Below are positions 39,801 through 52,275 of a stretch of 64,000 nt of DNA, one piece after another (position 1 is the first letter of the stretch; every line of letters begins with the position of its first letter). Both the position numbers and the translations under genes were made by a program. The DNA lies in NCBI GenBank assembly GCA_013399875.1, contig VXAZ01002109.1, positions 1,857,901 to 1,921,900 on the forward strand. Reading direction: 5' to 3'. A model generated the notes under the pieces. The model saw nothing but the letters and a program-made list of their open reading frames with translations, was not told the DNA's origin and did not search any database. This stretch comes from Gymnorhina tibicen. Its lineage: Eukaryota; Chordata; Aves; Passeriformes; Artamidae.

Positions 39801-40680
39801 ATCACAGCCGCAAAAAGACGGAAAAAAAGTTAAATTATTTAAGGCATAGTCCAGATGGCTTTGAGATATTATTTCTTCCCAATATGTAATGTAAATCTAA
39901 CACTCTTACTTATCACTTCTTACTCTTCTCTGAACCTCACTGAATCGGAGCATTTCTTTTTCCCAGGAATGAAATTTTATGATAATTTCAGTCAAATACA
40001 TACATGTTTTTGTGATGTCCATGGCATGCTTTGGAAAAGACATACTTTGGTTAAGCATTTGTAAATATAACCTTCTTCCCACTTTATCATATCTACACAC
40101 CAGATAACCAACCTAACAGTCAAAAAATCTTCCCAGCATCTGTAAAGGAATATTTAAAATTATATCTATTAAATGTTATAGATGTGCACTTTTTTCCCAT
40201 TAACAATTAGATAATTTGGAAGAAAAATATTAAATATAACTCTATTTAGTTGGTTTCCAGAGTGGAATATGTTGGTATGAAAGGATAGGCTTGTTACTGT
40301 TTTGCTAAAGCAGAACAGACAGTGTGAAAGCGATCATGAGATTAAATGGTGTATTAAAAGCAGATGAGCTTTGGCACAAAAAGTGGCTTTCCGGTGTTCC
40401 TCATATCACTTTGATTCCAATGTTCAGCAGAGCATGAACGAAGTAAGGACAGAAATGTTGTGGTTTGTCTTGCAGTGAGCTAAATAATGGTTCAGATTTT
40501 GCTTAGCCAAATCTCCATCTGAATTAGAAACTACGCTCTGTACAGAGAAGTATGGATTGTCCTAATTAATGTATGGTTTGGTATAATTTAATTAGAAATG
40601 CTTTTAGAAACAAGAGGGTACTTTTCTGATAATGCCAAAGAACAGAAAATCAGACAGTATGTAAAACTCCAATTCAGGTT

Positions 40681-41744
40681 TGTGTGGTTGTATTGTGTTT
40701 GCACAGCCTGGTTTTTGGGAACAGAGGGACCACCGGTGTGGCTTCTTTGAGAAGCTGCCAAGAAGCTTCCTCTGTGTCTGGCAGAGCCAATCCCTGGTGG
40801 CTCCAAAGATGGATGTGCCTCCAAAGTGGGCCAATTACAATTGGTAATGCCTCTGTGATAACATATTTAAGAAGAAATCCAGACAAAAATTGTTACACAG
40901 TTTTAATTTTGGCCAGAGAAGAGCAGAGTGAGACACCAAGGTCAATGCAGAAGGAGCGGGAGGAGGTGCTCCAGGTGCTGGAGCCAGGATTCCTCTGCAG
41001 GCTGTGATGAAGACCATGGTGAAGCACTTGTGCCCCTGCAGCCCATGGAGGTCCATGGGGATGCAGAGATCCACCTGCAGCCTGTGGAGGAGCCCCGCAG
41101 TGGAGCAGGTGAATGCCTAGAGAAGGCTGTCAGCTCATGGGAGACCTGTGGAGAGGGGGGGCCCTGGTCCCATACTGGAGCAGCCTGTCCTTGGAGGACT
41201 GCACCCCGTGGAAGAGTGACCCACGCTGCAGCAGTTTTGGGAGGACTGTTTGCCTGTGGCATGGACCCACACTGCAGCAGGTCACAGAGAGCTGTTGCTC
41301 TTGAGATGGAGCTGCATTGGAGAAGGTCATGGAGAAGTGTCTCCTGTGGGAGGGACCCCATGGTGCAGCAAGGGAATGACTCCTCTCCCTGAGTAGAGGG
41401 ACAAAACTACTGGTGATGAACTGACCATAACCCCATTTCCTGCCTCCTTGCATTGTTGGGGTGGGAGGTAGAGCTGGAAGAAGGGAGGGATAGGGGAAAG
41501 GTGTTTTTAAGTGTTTATTTTACTTCTCATTATCCTGCTCTGATTTTGTTAGTAATAAATTCACTTCATATCTCTGAGTTGAGCCTGTTTTGCCTTTGAT
41601 GGCATTTGGTGAGTGATCTCTCCTGGTCCTTATCTCAACTCATGAACACTTTGTTATATTTTCTCTCCTCTGTTCAGCTGCAGAGGGGAGTGAGTGAGCT
41701 GCTTTTGTGGGTGCCTGGCATCCGGCCCAGGTCAACCCACGATA
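40681..41744 (+). mobile_element. ERVL-type solo LTR, plus strand
   Basis: A 1.06-kb LTR of a family very common in neoavian and songbird genomes. It begins TGTGTGGTTG and ends CAACCCACGATA, a mutated form of the expected CCACA end. Inside, in order, are the AAGCTTCCTCTGTGTC block, a TATA-like CATATTTAAGAAG at 40862-40874, a GC-rich middle of loosely repeated units, AACTGACCATAACCCC, a polyadenylation signal AATAAA at 41554-41559, the GTTTTGCCTTTGATGG block and the final GTGGGTGCCTGGCATCCGG. No internal coding region follows, so it is a solo LTR. No clear flanking duplication is seen (AGGTT before, GTGGT after); drift of the ends may have erased it. The 154-codon plus-strand and 139-codon minus-strand frames within it come from its GC-rich repeats. 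Confidence 0.88.
41030..41375 (+). repeat. Degenerate repeat units inside the ERVL LTR
   Basis: The middle of the LTR contains several imperfect units built around CCCGTGGAAG, GACCCACGCTGCAGCAG and GGAGGACTG. Recognisable copies fall near 41080, 41195, 41260 and 41345. They are GC-rich, low in stop codons on both strands and responsible for the long but meaningless open frames here. The family is known to carry such units; their number varies between copies. Confidence 0.7.
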
Positions 41745-44700
41745 GTGGTGGATTTTTATCTGAGGTTTCTCACAGACAGGTCCTGCTTATTTGTGAACAC
41801 TGAAATAAGGGGAATTTCTTGAAAAACTTTGAGCAAGGATGCAATTTTTTGATCTGCCACAAAATCCATTGTGAAACTCATTTGGGAAGACAGGTAGCTT
41901 GGAAACTAAAGCATTGAATAAATCCTATACTGCATGAATGAGACTTTTCAGGACTGCCTTAGCAACCACCAAGCAACAATCAAATGATCTTGTATCAAGG
42001 ATAGCTGGCAACATGGAACAGCTTGATAGCAGCTGAGATCTGATGGTTTGTAATGTGTAGGATGTGATTGCTAATTCAAATTAGAAAGCATTGGCATGTG
42101 CTTGTTCAAGATAGGAAAAACACAATGCTAGCCTAGAAACCATTACATTTCACAGACTTGCATAACAGCCTTACCAAATAAACTCATTGCATCAACTGTT
42201 GCCACTGCAAGAAAATTAAATCCTACAGGAAATGACAGGGCGAGTTCTATAAAGTCAATAAGCATTTCTGTGTCTAAGTATATATGATGAGTGCTGTGAT
42301 TTCTTTTCTTTCCCTTGACTTTAAAGGCAAAAGTTCCCATAACTTTTTCTGTAGGACTCTGTTAGAGCCTGTCAGATGCTGTTAGTGCCAGGCTTTGTCT
42401 CATATAAACTTGTCACATATACCCAGCTGCTTTGACTGTTGCCATTCCTGAAAGGTGAGTGCTGGAAAAGAATTGACCAGTGAAAATCCCTCCTCGTGAC
42501 TGCACCTGCCTGTGCTGATTCTGGTAAAGGAGACCATCAACACCTCACAGCTGTTTCCTGCATCCTTATCTTCACGGCCTGTTTCTTATCCTGGCTCTTG
42601 GGTTTTTGTGTTTGGGGTCTGTAGTTGTATAAATGGGATTATCTGTTCTGAAGCTGGACCATGTTGGCATTAGGATAGGAAGAAGCAGGAAGGTGTCCCA
42701 AGCAGGGATGGAGAATGAAGTCCCAGCAGAAGTTCTGCAACTTGTGACGTTCTCTTCCATTCTTTCATTTCTCTCTTCCTTGGTGAAAATATTTCTCTCT
42801 GTGGCAGCAAAGTTAACAGGCAAAGGCTTACAAGAGGTGAGCAGGGACAGCTGGTTACCCCACAGTCTGGCGTGTTCTCCATGTATATAGTAGTAGCTGA
42901 TTCACCGAAACATGGATTTCAAGAAAAGGTCGATCAATCTAAAGCACGGGAATCATCTATCTAGAAATGCTAGAGCTAAGTTGGTGTCAGCTTTCTAGCA
43001 GTGACAGGATAACCTCAGCTGCAGGCTACTATTTATCAGCTAACCTCGCCCTTTCTGTTGTTTACTTGAAATAATAAAGTATTCTTCTCTGCTTATAGTA
43101 AAAATACATATTTTACTTGTACAAGGATGTCAGATTAAGCCATTCTGAGTTTGAGTTACAATAAGGAACTGATCAGAGTAGATCAATAGTTTACAGAACT
43201 GAAGTTCAAACATGCCTACTAATCCACATGCCTGCATGTCCCCAAGAGTGCTGTTTATTTTATTCCCTTTATAAATTATTTAAAAAAGAAAAACCTCTGT
43301 TCAAAGTAAGTGATTTTCCCAATGGACATTATGTCAAATTTTCTGGCTTTAATTCAGTCAATTAATTGTATTGTATTGTCCATAATTATACTAAGGATGG
43401 GAAAACCAATATTTGAAAGTGTATTAAAATATCTTAATATATTTTTTTATAATTTAGGTTTAAAGACATTTTTTACCATGAGTGTGATTCACTAGTGAGT
43501 TGATGACTTGCTTGTACTTCCCTTTCAGACATTTTCTGTGGACCATTATTGAGTGTGATTTCTACCATAACTGGGAGTGTAATGACAGCATCAATGTTGA
43601 CTAGCACTTTTTAAAATCCATCATGCTTAAAAACAAAACAAAATAAAGCAAAACGAAACATAACAGAAAAATGCGAAAAATGCGAAAAATGCTCAGCAGT
43701 ATGGTGTTCACTATATACTAATATTTCCAGTCTCTGACAGGTTTGTATAAACTCATCTTGACACATTGTTACAGCATTTGCTTCTTAAACTAGAAAGATT
43801 AAATTTATTTTAGTACTTCCATAAATGCAGTAAGTACAGTTTATACATAAGGTTATCTACAAGACACTAAACTTTCTGAACCCTCTGGTCTGATCCAGTG
43901 AGATACTAATTTTTGTGTTGTAATCTGCTTTGGGGAATCAGTGCTCGGTCTCTCAGCAGTTCTGTCAGTATAAAAATACTGCTCTGAGCAATTTAGAAAT
44001 TACTGTAGTAAAAGAAAGTTAATTTGGGTTGTTTGGTTGTTATAGTCAGTTTCATCCTGTTAAAATAAAGTTAAAACTTTCCCAGAGTTTTGGGAATTGC
44101 AAATTGGCAATTACCTAGCTATTAAAAGTAGGAGTGGCAACAAACGTCCCTTCACCTTGACTGGTATCCTTAGTGCAGTCCACCCAGTTCTTTAGTGGAA
44201 CGGTTGGATAGCCCCTTGTCCCCTCTTATTGCATGTCTTAGACCACTGTGGTTTGCCAGAAGATGCTTTGCTGAACTGAAGAATTCCTGAGGGATTCACT
44301 CAGACTCCTTACACCTCACAAAAGAAGGTTCCAAATGCAGCAGAAAGATGAGTCAGTGAAGCAGCAAAGCTGATACACCACTGCAAGGAGGACGTAGTAA
44401 GAGCACAAAACACAGGGAGGGCTGAAGGGTGAGAGTGGTGAGAGCACACCACGGCTTTATGTCCGAAGCTGCAGAGCAGTACGGCAAATCTGGTGATGTT
44501 CAGCTGTCGAGGCTGTGGTTATGCAGAAGCAGTCGCAGATTTTTGGCTCAGCAGATCAAATGGAGCATTCACTTACCTAAGGTTGGCTGGTCAGGTCTGA
44601 GCACATGTGCTATGTAAGGAAGGAGATATATAAATATAAAACAGAAAATATGAGTTAAAAATAATATTTATGGGTTTGATATTTAAAGACCAGTTAATCC

Positions 44701-47700
44701 AATTTAAATCTGTAATTAAAATCTTTTTTGTCTATTCAATTTCAATTTATCTTCTAACTTTCTTTTTTAAACAAAATATATTCTTTTTAAAGTGCGTAAT
44801 TATAATATGAGCTTTTTAGTAATATTTTACTTCATGGAAAATATTTGTATCCAGAGGTGGCTGGAAGTTTTAATTGATTTTTCACAGTTCAGTGCAGTCA
44901 GTTTTTGCAAATACTTCTTCTGCGTTTTCAGTAGTGTCCCAAACCCAGATTTAATTTCCATGTGACAAGGGAGTTACTGTGCCTAGAATTCCAACATATT
45001 ATTTAAAATATTTTTCAAGTTTAATGTCAAATAAATTTGTTTATTTGTTGTGTGGGAGATGAGGTTCAACTTGTATGCTCCAAGCATCTTCAGAGTTTTA
45101 AGCTGTCTACACAGCATGAATGGTGAGAGAGAATCTGCATTTCTGGCCTGAGTGGTAGTATCTTACTTTTCAAATCATCACAGTGAAAGAGAAAGACTAC
45201 TTAAAGAATAGGTTTTTGATCCTGAGGTATCAAACTCCATTTGGTTTTAAGCAGGGCAATTCTCACTGAAATTACATTTGATGTTTTATACATGTAACCA
45301 ATATGTGTATGAAGATTTACAGGATTTAGCTTACTCTATGCCTCAGAAGGAGAGACTGATACACTATCTGGCTAATGGTTCATTTTTAGTAGATAATTTG
45401 AAAGATAGTTCGTATTTTCAACTTTCATCATAATAGCTGACTATATACTTAACTAGAATTTCCTGGGTTTAACCATTAAAGTTTATGAAAAATAGGATAT
45501 ATGAAAATAACTGTATTTGATCTGTGTTTGCAGATCTTCCAATTGATAGTGCAAATTAATAGTGTAATTTCTGCACTATTAATATTTAATTATATTTATA
45601 TTCTTCCTTTCTATTGTGTTACAGGTTTCATTACAATCAATACCGCTTGCTCAAAGACAAAATATGTGCATATTTACAAAATGAGCTCTGATATTATACA
45701 TTGGCTGTGTTAAAGGGTACAAGTCAATATAGCAGAAGGGTTTGGTGAGGGCAGGGTTAAGGGAAGATATGTCTTTTCTCTCAGGCCAATACTGTCACTG
45801 AGGAGAAAAATTTGCTCTTTAGACTGTGGCAAAAACATATGTTTTTCCTTACCTCTGCCCAGACCACTCTAGGAGCAAATTCAAGTAGAAGATCTAATCT
45901 TGATTGGCTTCATGTCTGCTGAGCAAATTTGAGTAGCATGGTTTTAAAACCGAGAACAAACTCAGAGAAAATATAAGCTGTGCCAGTGTGACAGTGACTG
46001 GGAAAATATTCCTTCACAGTTACACACATGAGAGTTCAGTAACCTTTCGTACACACAAGGATTCAGCAGTTTATCATCAGAACCAGAGAGGCAAGAGGGA
46101 GCCCAGCTTTTGCTGCCTGAGGACATCTTCCTGTAGAAGAAGTTTAATTAAAATGTGTCCTCCACTGTATTTTATCTTCTGAAAGGCTGGCCAGTATTTC
46201 AGTTAATACCCCTTTGCCAAAAATTCCTTTGCCAAGTGTCTTTAGTTTGACAAGAGCCTTGTGAAGCAAGGGTTCCTAAAGTCAAATATGTTTCTTCTCT
46301 GGGAATCTGTGAGTGCCCTCAACAGCAGCAGCTGGAAGGAGTGGAGAGCAATGAGCCTTATACAGATGATCTCTAGATCTGATACAAACAATCCAAATAT
46401 TGAATAACTGGGGTTTTTATAGGATCATTTTCAAGACATATTTTAATCTCTGTAAAGAAAATGCATTGTTCACCTTAAAATGTTTTTTATGTCACCAAGT
46501 GCCTGTTTGGGAAACAAAATTCTGCTTTTATCTGATATATATGTGTTTGTAGCGATGTTGAATTGTATATTAAAACAAATTATATATTCACAGAATTCTA
46601 TGTTCTCTTTATTGAAGTTAAAACACATGTTAAATGCCGAATGACAGTTAGTGTTCCAAAACTAGGGAGATTCTTGTGCTCTTGCCTTTGTTGCCAGATC
46701 AGCTTACATTATTGAAGTGAATGAAACTTTGGAATTATGTAACAGTTGAGAAGCTGAGGTTATACATCTCCTCTGCACTTGGACAACTCTCATTTAGATT
46801 GTAAAGGAAGGAGACACTGATGGAAATGCAAGCAGCTGAGTAATGTCCTTAGCAGAAAGCTGCTGTAACTGGAAATAAAATAGCTGGAACTAAATAATTC
46901 TAGCACTAAAAAGAAAAGAAAACCCCAAATTTTTCAATGAGAAAGTAGCTCTTAGAAAGCAAAAGAACTCAACCTGTTGTATGGGTCTCTGCTGTGCCTA
47001 GGGAAATAAAGCTTACTTTAGCAAAAGCATGACTTACCTTTTCTGGGTTCCTGCCCCTATTTGTTTATCCTCACATTCTTTATTCTTTAGAAAATCTGTG
47101 GAAGGGAGCAGAGGCTTAATTAAAGATTGCCATTACTCTAAAAGTTAGTGAGCATTTATGTGCTGCAAAATTATTTATTTCACTGCCTTTTACTATTTCA
47201 CTTAATTTCCAAAATTTCCTGTTGTCTAGTAAACTGTCAGAGCAGTTAACTTTATTTAAGCAGCTGAAGAAATAATCTTAATAAGCAATCTAGGTTCAGA
47301 GTTTAATTTTACAGAAAAAATAATTATCTTTTCAACTTGTTCTCTGTTACATTTGAAGAGTTTTCTTAAATTTTCCAAGCAAAACTTATTTTTGAGATGA
47401 GAATAAGGAAAAGAAAAATTAATCTGGAAACAATAATTCATCAGAAATAAATGAGCAAATAAAATCAATATGGAATTCTTAAAGTGGAGTGAGAAATTTT
47501 TGAAAGGTGAAGCTGAAAAAAAAGAACGAGACTTCTTAAAATATAAAAAATACTCTCATTTTTTCAAACTCCTGAGTCACATAATGTTGCTTAATATTTA
47601 ATTTCAAATTTACCAAGTATTTACCATTGCCTAAAAATCTGATATCAATAAATGCTCATCAGAAAGGTTCAAGGAACTCCTAATTAGGCAAAGGTAGTGG

Positions 47701-49093
47701 CAACCATAAAATCAAACTGACTAATATCCTAACTAATTGTTTGATAAAAAAAAAATTCACAGTTTAACACATAAACTAGCTAATACAGTAATACTTGGGT
47801 ACGTAAATTATTTATATTTGGTATCGTTTATTTCAATACGTCGGTTGTACTGCAACTTTAAGATGATGAATTGTCTTTCAACTCTTCCCTCCTTGGGAGA
47901 AGTCTCATTGTTCAGAGAACCACAACAGAGCCAGCTGGCAGCTAGACTAAGAAACAACTGACCCCAAATGGACCAATGGATTCTTCAGATGATCCCTTTT
48001 CAGCAAACCCCTTAAACACAAGCTTTAAATTCCTGCTAAATGTATACCTCTTGATAGAAGCAGAAAAATATTCTGTAATAAAATGTTTCTCTTGACTTGT
48101 GTAAAGATATAATGAAATTTTGTCCTTAGGACATACTGAATGAAATGTGTATACTAAGTCTTTAGTGAAGACTGTCTTACCAGTTAACATGAATTCTTAT
48201 AAAGGTTTTGTATTATTCTTAAAATCAGAAACCTGATAAGTATATGGTGCATAGGCAAAGAAAAGGACATTTCGTTAAAAACAAAAGTGTGTGTGCTTGC
48301 CTAGATTAGAGCAAACTTGCTAAACTAGTTTACTACAGCTATAAATGTACATGCAAATCAGAGTATAAGGAATAGCAACCACATTGTCCAAGTAGATACT
48401 GTATTGTCATGCTATTATAGTACTAGTTCTGTTGTAATTTATAAAAACTATTTTGAATACAGTGGTGTTAGACTGCTACCAGATAAATCAGTTGGCAACA
48501 CTGTGCCATGGTCATTGCAAGGACACAGGGCAGAAGATTGAGTAGCACAATGAAATGTATTTCCTTTTAAAGACAATTATTTATGCCGTGTGTGTCTCTC
48601 TCTGTGATCATATTTAGTCAAATTAATATAGAGCTATTAATGTAGGTCAGATATATTTTGACTTCTGCACCAAGCACAGGGGAAGACCATCATGCCAGTG
48701 TGAATATTCTCACTGGCTGCTGATCTCAATGCTTTAGATAATTCATTTTTCTGCTTCTGTCTCCTTGACAATCAAATTGAGATATAACGACTATGATTAT
48801 AAAAAGACTAAAACAGGGTATATTAGAACCAGCTTTCTCAGCACAGATGTTACACTGCTGTAGCTGGACTGAAAACAATTATTTTTCTTGCAAATTCAGA
48901 CACTATAACCCATTTTCCTATAAGCATGATGTTCAGAATGATGATTGTTTCTCACAGAAAATTGAATTATTATTAGACAATAAGATTCAGATTGCTTGTT
49001 TAAAATCTTTGCATCAGAGATAGGACAAAAGTAATACAAAGTTGGTAGAGATTCCCTCTTTGGGTCATTTCGTTTGTCATCCAAATGATTAGA
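41745..49093. other. Gene-free AT-rich DNA
   Basis: No supported gene in 7.3 kb. A short A-rich tract with a 9-bp triplicate lies at 43628-43692. The stretches 42420-42890 and 44150-44620 are less AT-rich than the rest, but I find no recognisable domain or repeat in them. Short frames elsewhere look random. Confidence 0.6.
43628..43692. repeat. A-rich tract ending in three 9-bp units
   Basis: An irregular AAAAC-type tract leads into GAAAAATGC repeated exactly three times (43666-43674, 43675-43683, 43684-43692). A small tandem repeat that probably arose by slippage. Confidence 0.85.
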
Positions 49094-50103
49094 TTCATAG
49101 AATAATAGAATGGTTTTGTTTGGAAAGGACCTTATAAATCATCTAGTTCTGACCCCCCTACCCAGGCCAGGAACACCTTCCACTAGATCAGGTTACTCAG
49201 GGTCCCATCCAACCTGGCCTTAAACACTTCCAGGGATGGGGCATCCACAGCTTCTCTGGGCAACCTTTCAGCACCTCACCACCCTCACAACAAAGAATTT
49301 CTTCTTTATATGTAATCTAAATCTACCCTCTTTCTGTTTTAAGCTTTCCCCCCTTGTCTCCTGATCACCTTTGTGGCTCTCCTCTGGACTCCCTCCAACA
49401 GGTCCATGTCCTGCTTATGTTTGTATGTGCCAGAACTGAACACAGTACTCCAGGTGGGGTCCATCCATCAAATTTGGATCTCTCCAGTTTACAGACAAGA
49501 ATGCTGTGTCAGATGTTGTCAAATGCTTTTCCCAAATCCAAGGAAATTATGTTAGTTGTTGTCTTAGCCACCAAAGCTCTAAGCCTGTCACAGCAGACCA
49601 CCAAATTTTTCAGGCATGATTTACCCATAGTGAAGCCTTACTGTCTCTCACCAACCACCTCTTTATTTTCATGTGCCTTAATAAAATTTCCAGGAGGATC
49701 TGGCTCATGATCTGTCTGGGCACAGAGTTAAGAATGACTGGCTTGGAGTTCCTCCACAGAGGGGGGAGTTTCCCATTTTTCATCACTATGGACTTCACAG
49801 AACCGTCATGAATTCTCAAATATTCTGAAATACTCTAGTGTTTATCCCCTTCATCTGCAATTTCCCCCAGGACCTGAGGATGCATATCAGTGAGTCCCAT
49901 TTACCTGTCCACTTGCAGTTTCCTTAAAACGTCTTGAACCTGATCTTATTCTACAGTGAGCAGTACTTCGTTCTCCTAGTACCTGCTTCTGACTGCTGCA
50001 ACTTGCATTGTGTGGCTGGAGCACTTGCTGATGAAGAATGAGGCAAAAAAGTCATTGAGTACCTCAGCCTTCTCCATGTCCTGGGTAACCAGGTCTCTGG
50101 TTC
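49094..50103 (-). mobile_element. CR1 LINE with internal deletion
   Basis: Plus-strand reading starts with the CR1 tail complement ATTCATAGAATAATAGAAT. It continues through GGAAAGGACCTTATAAATCAT, CCAACCTGGCC, TTCCAGGGATGGGGCATCC and CTCTGGACTCC, up to the AACACAGTACTCCAGGTGGGG block. All of this is the reverse complement of the CR1 3' region. At about 49462 the sequence jumps to ORF2 reverse-transcriptase sequence instead of the region that normally comes next, and continues to about 50103. Most of the reverse transcriptase domain is therefore missing from the middle of the copy. The element is 5'-truncated and carries several stop codons. The minus strand is the sense strand. Confidence 0.93.
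49463..50103 (-). pseudogene. CR1 ORF2 fragment, start of the RT domain
   Basis: On the minus strand the translation gives segments typical of CR1 ORF2. [18 protein letters not shown] is the linker before the reverse transcriptase; then come QVQDVLRKLQVD and KPVILNSVPRQIMSQILLE (fingers region), and near the junction LGFGKAFD, matching the conserved LDFxKAFD block that contains the first catalytic aspartate region. In-frame stops occur, for example after AAVRSRY and near the DEGDKH stretch, so it cannot be expressed. The second catalytic motif, usually FADD or FADDT in this family, is not present because the rest of the domain is deleted. The family's enzyme copies CR1 RNA into genomic DNA. 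Confidence 0.88.
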
Positions 50104-50845
50104 AAAGACAAAAGTGTGATAAAAACTTAAGGTTTTTGAAAATGAGTTTCAGATACATCAGGAGGTTGAAAACAGGGTGACATATTCAAGATACATTTTG
50201 TTAAGGCGTTCAAAACTGTAGAGTTGTGGTTCAGCAAGTGGAATATTGCTTTGTGTGAAGTTTCATGAGTGCTTAGTGATTTCATTTGGATTAAATGTAA
50301 ATATATAGCATGTTTAAAGCATGCTGTTACAGATTCAGCGTTATATATTAGATCTGCACTTCAGGCTTAAAAAACTACTGACAGTCATCCTAATTGTGAA
50401 AGAGTAGATGGCCAGGAATCAAATTCCTCTCCTGAATTCCTTCAGCCATAGGGAATTATCTTTCCAGCTCTAGGTTTGTTTTGGGATTGAGGCTGAGTGG
50501 GAGTTTTAAAGGCAGGAAGAACAGTGGATTACTGAGATAATAAGTATTCAGTTTCTCATGCTTTTGTCGCAGGTCATGTGGACAATCAGAAAAAAGAGAT
50601 GTGGAAAACAAATTACGGAGTCACCTCAATTATGTCAATATTGTGCCTTCTTTAGTTTGACATAAGAGGTGTAGAGATCTTAATGGATTTCTGAGACATG
50701 TCAGAACAGAGCCAATTAGCTCTTGTAAAAGGCTGGAAAGGGGTTTCTTACCAAAAAAATCTGCCTTGTGGCAGGCAGTATCCTAGTTCTGCCATGAAAA
50801 GTTGTAGTTGTCTCAAGGTTGTAGTTAAAAAGCTTTGGTCACCTG

Positions 50846-50902
50846 ACATCACCAGTGGATAGATGGGACGCTTCCAGGTTGTCACCTACAACCTGGTGAT
50901 GT
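50846..50902. repeat. Nested inverted repeats
   Basis: Two perfect inverted repeats overlap. The outer pair is ACATCACCAG (50846-50855) with CTGGTGATGT (50893-50902). The inner pair is CCAGGTTGT (50874-50882) with ACAACCTGG (50888-50896), around a 5-base loop. The right arms share the bases CTGG, so only one hairpin can form at a time. No flanking duplication or transposase remnant identifies it as a miniature transposon. Confidence 0.7.
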
Positions 50903-52275
50903 AACACCATAAGTGGTCCAAGCACAAGTATTCACTGCTGTCCTACTGAGCATTTTTTCCTGAGGGAATGCACCTTGTTCTCTAAGAAATACACCTTGTG
51001 CGCAGCCCTAGGTATAATCATTTTGAATGACCTATAAATTTTCCCTGGAGCTTGTGTTTAAGAGTGTTCTTGATCTAGAAGCAGTCTTAATCCATACCTT
51101 ATGTCTTAAGCATAAGCCCAAATTCTGTTCAGGACTAGGTTGCAAAGCCGGACTCTTTGGAAAATTTAATTTCAATTTAATTGCACAATCACAGAAGCAG
51201 GAGGGAACATATGAGTATTCCTGTAAATTCCTGCACAGAGCTAGGTACTGAGCGACCAAAATGTCATTAATGAAATAGTGGTTGTAGGAGTGTTCCTTTT
51301 GTTGTATGAAAACACAATTAAAGAAAGAATCTCAAATCAGAAGAAAATTTTGTAGAATTCTTTCAATTTCATTATTTCTCTTCCTTTTTTTTAATATTGG
51401 CTTTCAACATCTGCTAGAGAAATTTGTACAAAGTAGTTATGTATCTAACAATCAGTGAAATAGCCGTGTTTGGACAAATGGCCTAATTTAATGCCACATT
51501 GCCATTGTGTTATTCTTTCTATTAATCATTTCCAATGCACTGCAAAGCAAATTGACCTCTAAAATCTAGGAAATCACTTTTATTATATTCTATTATTTGT
51601 GCTTTGAATATTCCTCTTTCATATCAAAAAAGGAGACTCAGGAAGAAGGAAGTACTTATTACTGAGAAATTCTGTTCTAAAATATGGGTTAAGTAACATT
51701 CTAGCAATGATTCCAACAGCTGAATGCCAGAATGATGAGCTTTTATCATATGGAAAAGCTTCTTAATTATGTATTCCATAATGCTCTAAAATTAGTTGGA
51801 TGGCCTCTTTTCTAACTATGTACCATTTTTCAAAACATGTTCACTAGTATAATTTTTGGTGTCATAGTGATCATGACTACCTTTTCACACAGAATTAGTG
51901 GAATAACAGCAGTTGCTGCCAGAACATTTTCTCACAACAACCAAAATCTCAGCTTTACTTTTACTGCAGTAGAGAACAGCGATAGTTAAGAGAGGTACAG
52001 AGAAATGCTGATTGCTGATAACAGTTGTGTGTGCAATGACTTTGTGCTCTCTAATGTGCAAAATTCTTTCTTTAGCATAGCTGGCATATGGAAAATACAC
52101 AGTTATAGTCCTTCACCCACTCCTGTTAAACATATTGCTATAATTTATCTAGCCTATCTACTTCAATAAAAGCATGCCGAATTAAAAGGAGATTATTTTC
52201 AGAGGGAGGCAACTGTCTTTGTATCCAGTGGAGGTAGGACAAGGAGTGGTAGCTTAACACTACATCTCATCCAAA

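Larger units (their letters stand above)
28201..40680. other. Gene-free AT-rich DNA
   Basis: About 12.5 kb with no supported gene. It holds a pyrimidine-rich tract at about 29300-29720, a C-run/T-run junction at 33834-33851 and a 23-bp tandem duplication at 36823-36868. The 145-codon minus-strand frame at 30559-30996 lies in a somewhat less AT-rich stretch, but shows no domain, signal or splice context. A few CpGs cluster near 36580-36640, with no gene attached. Confidence 0.6.

Noticed and set aside
40928..41392. 154-codon plus-strand frame, with a 139-codon frame on the minus strand
   Set aside because: Both are inside the ERVL-type LTR and arise from its GC-rich repeated units.
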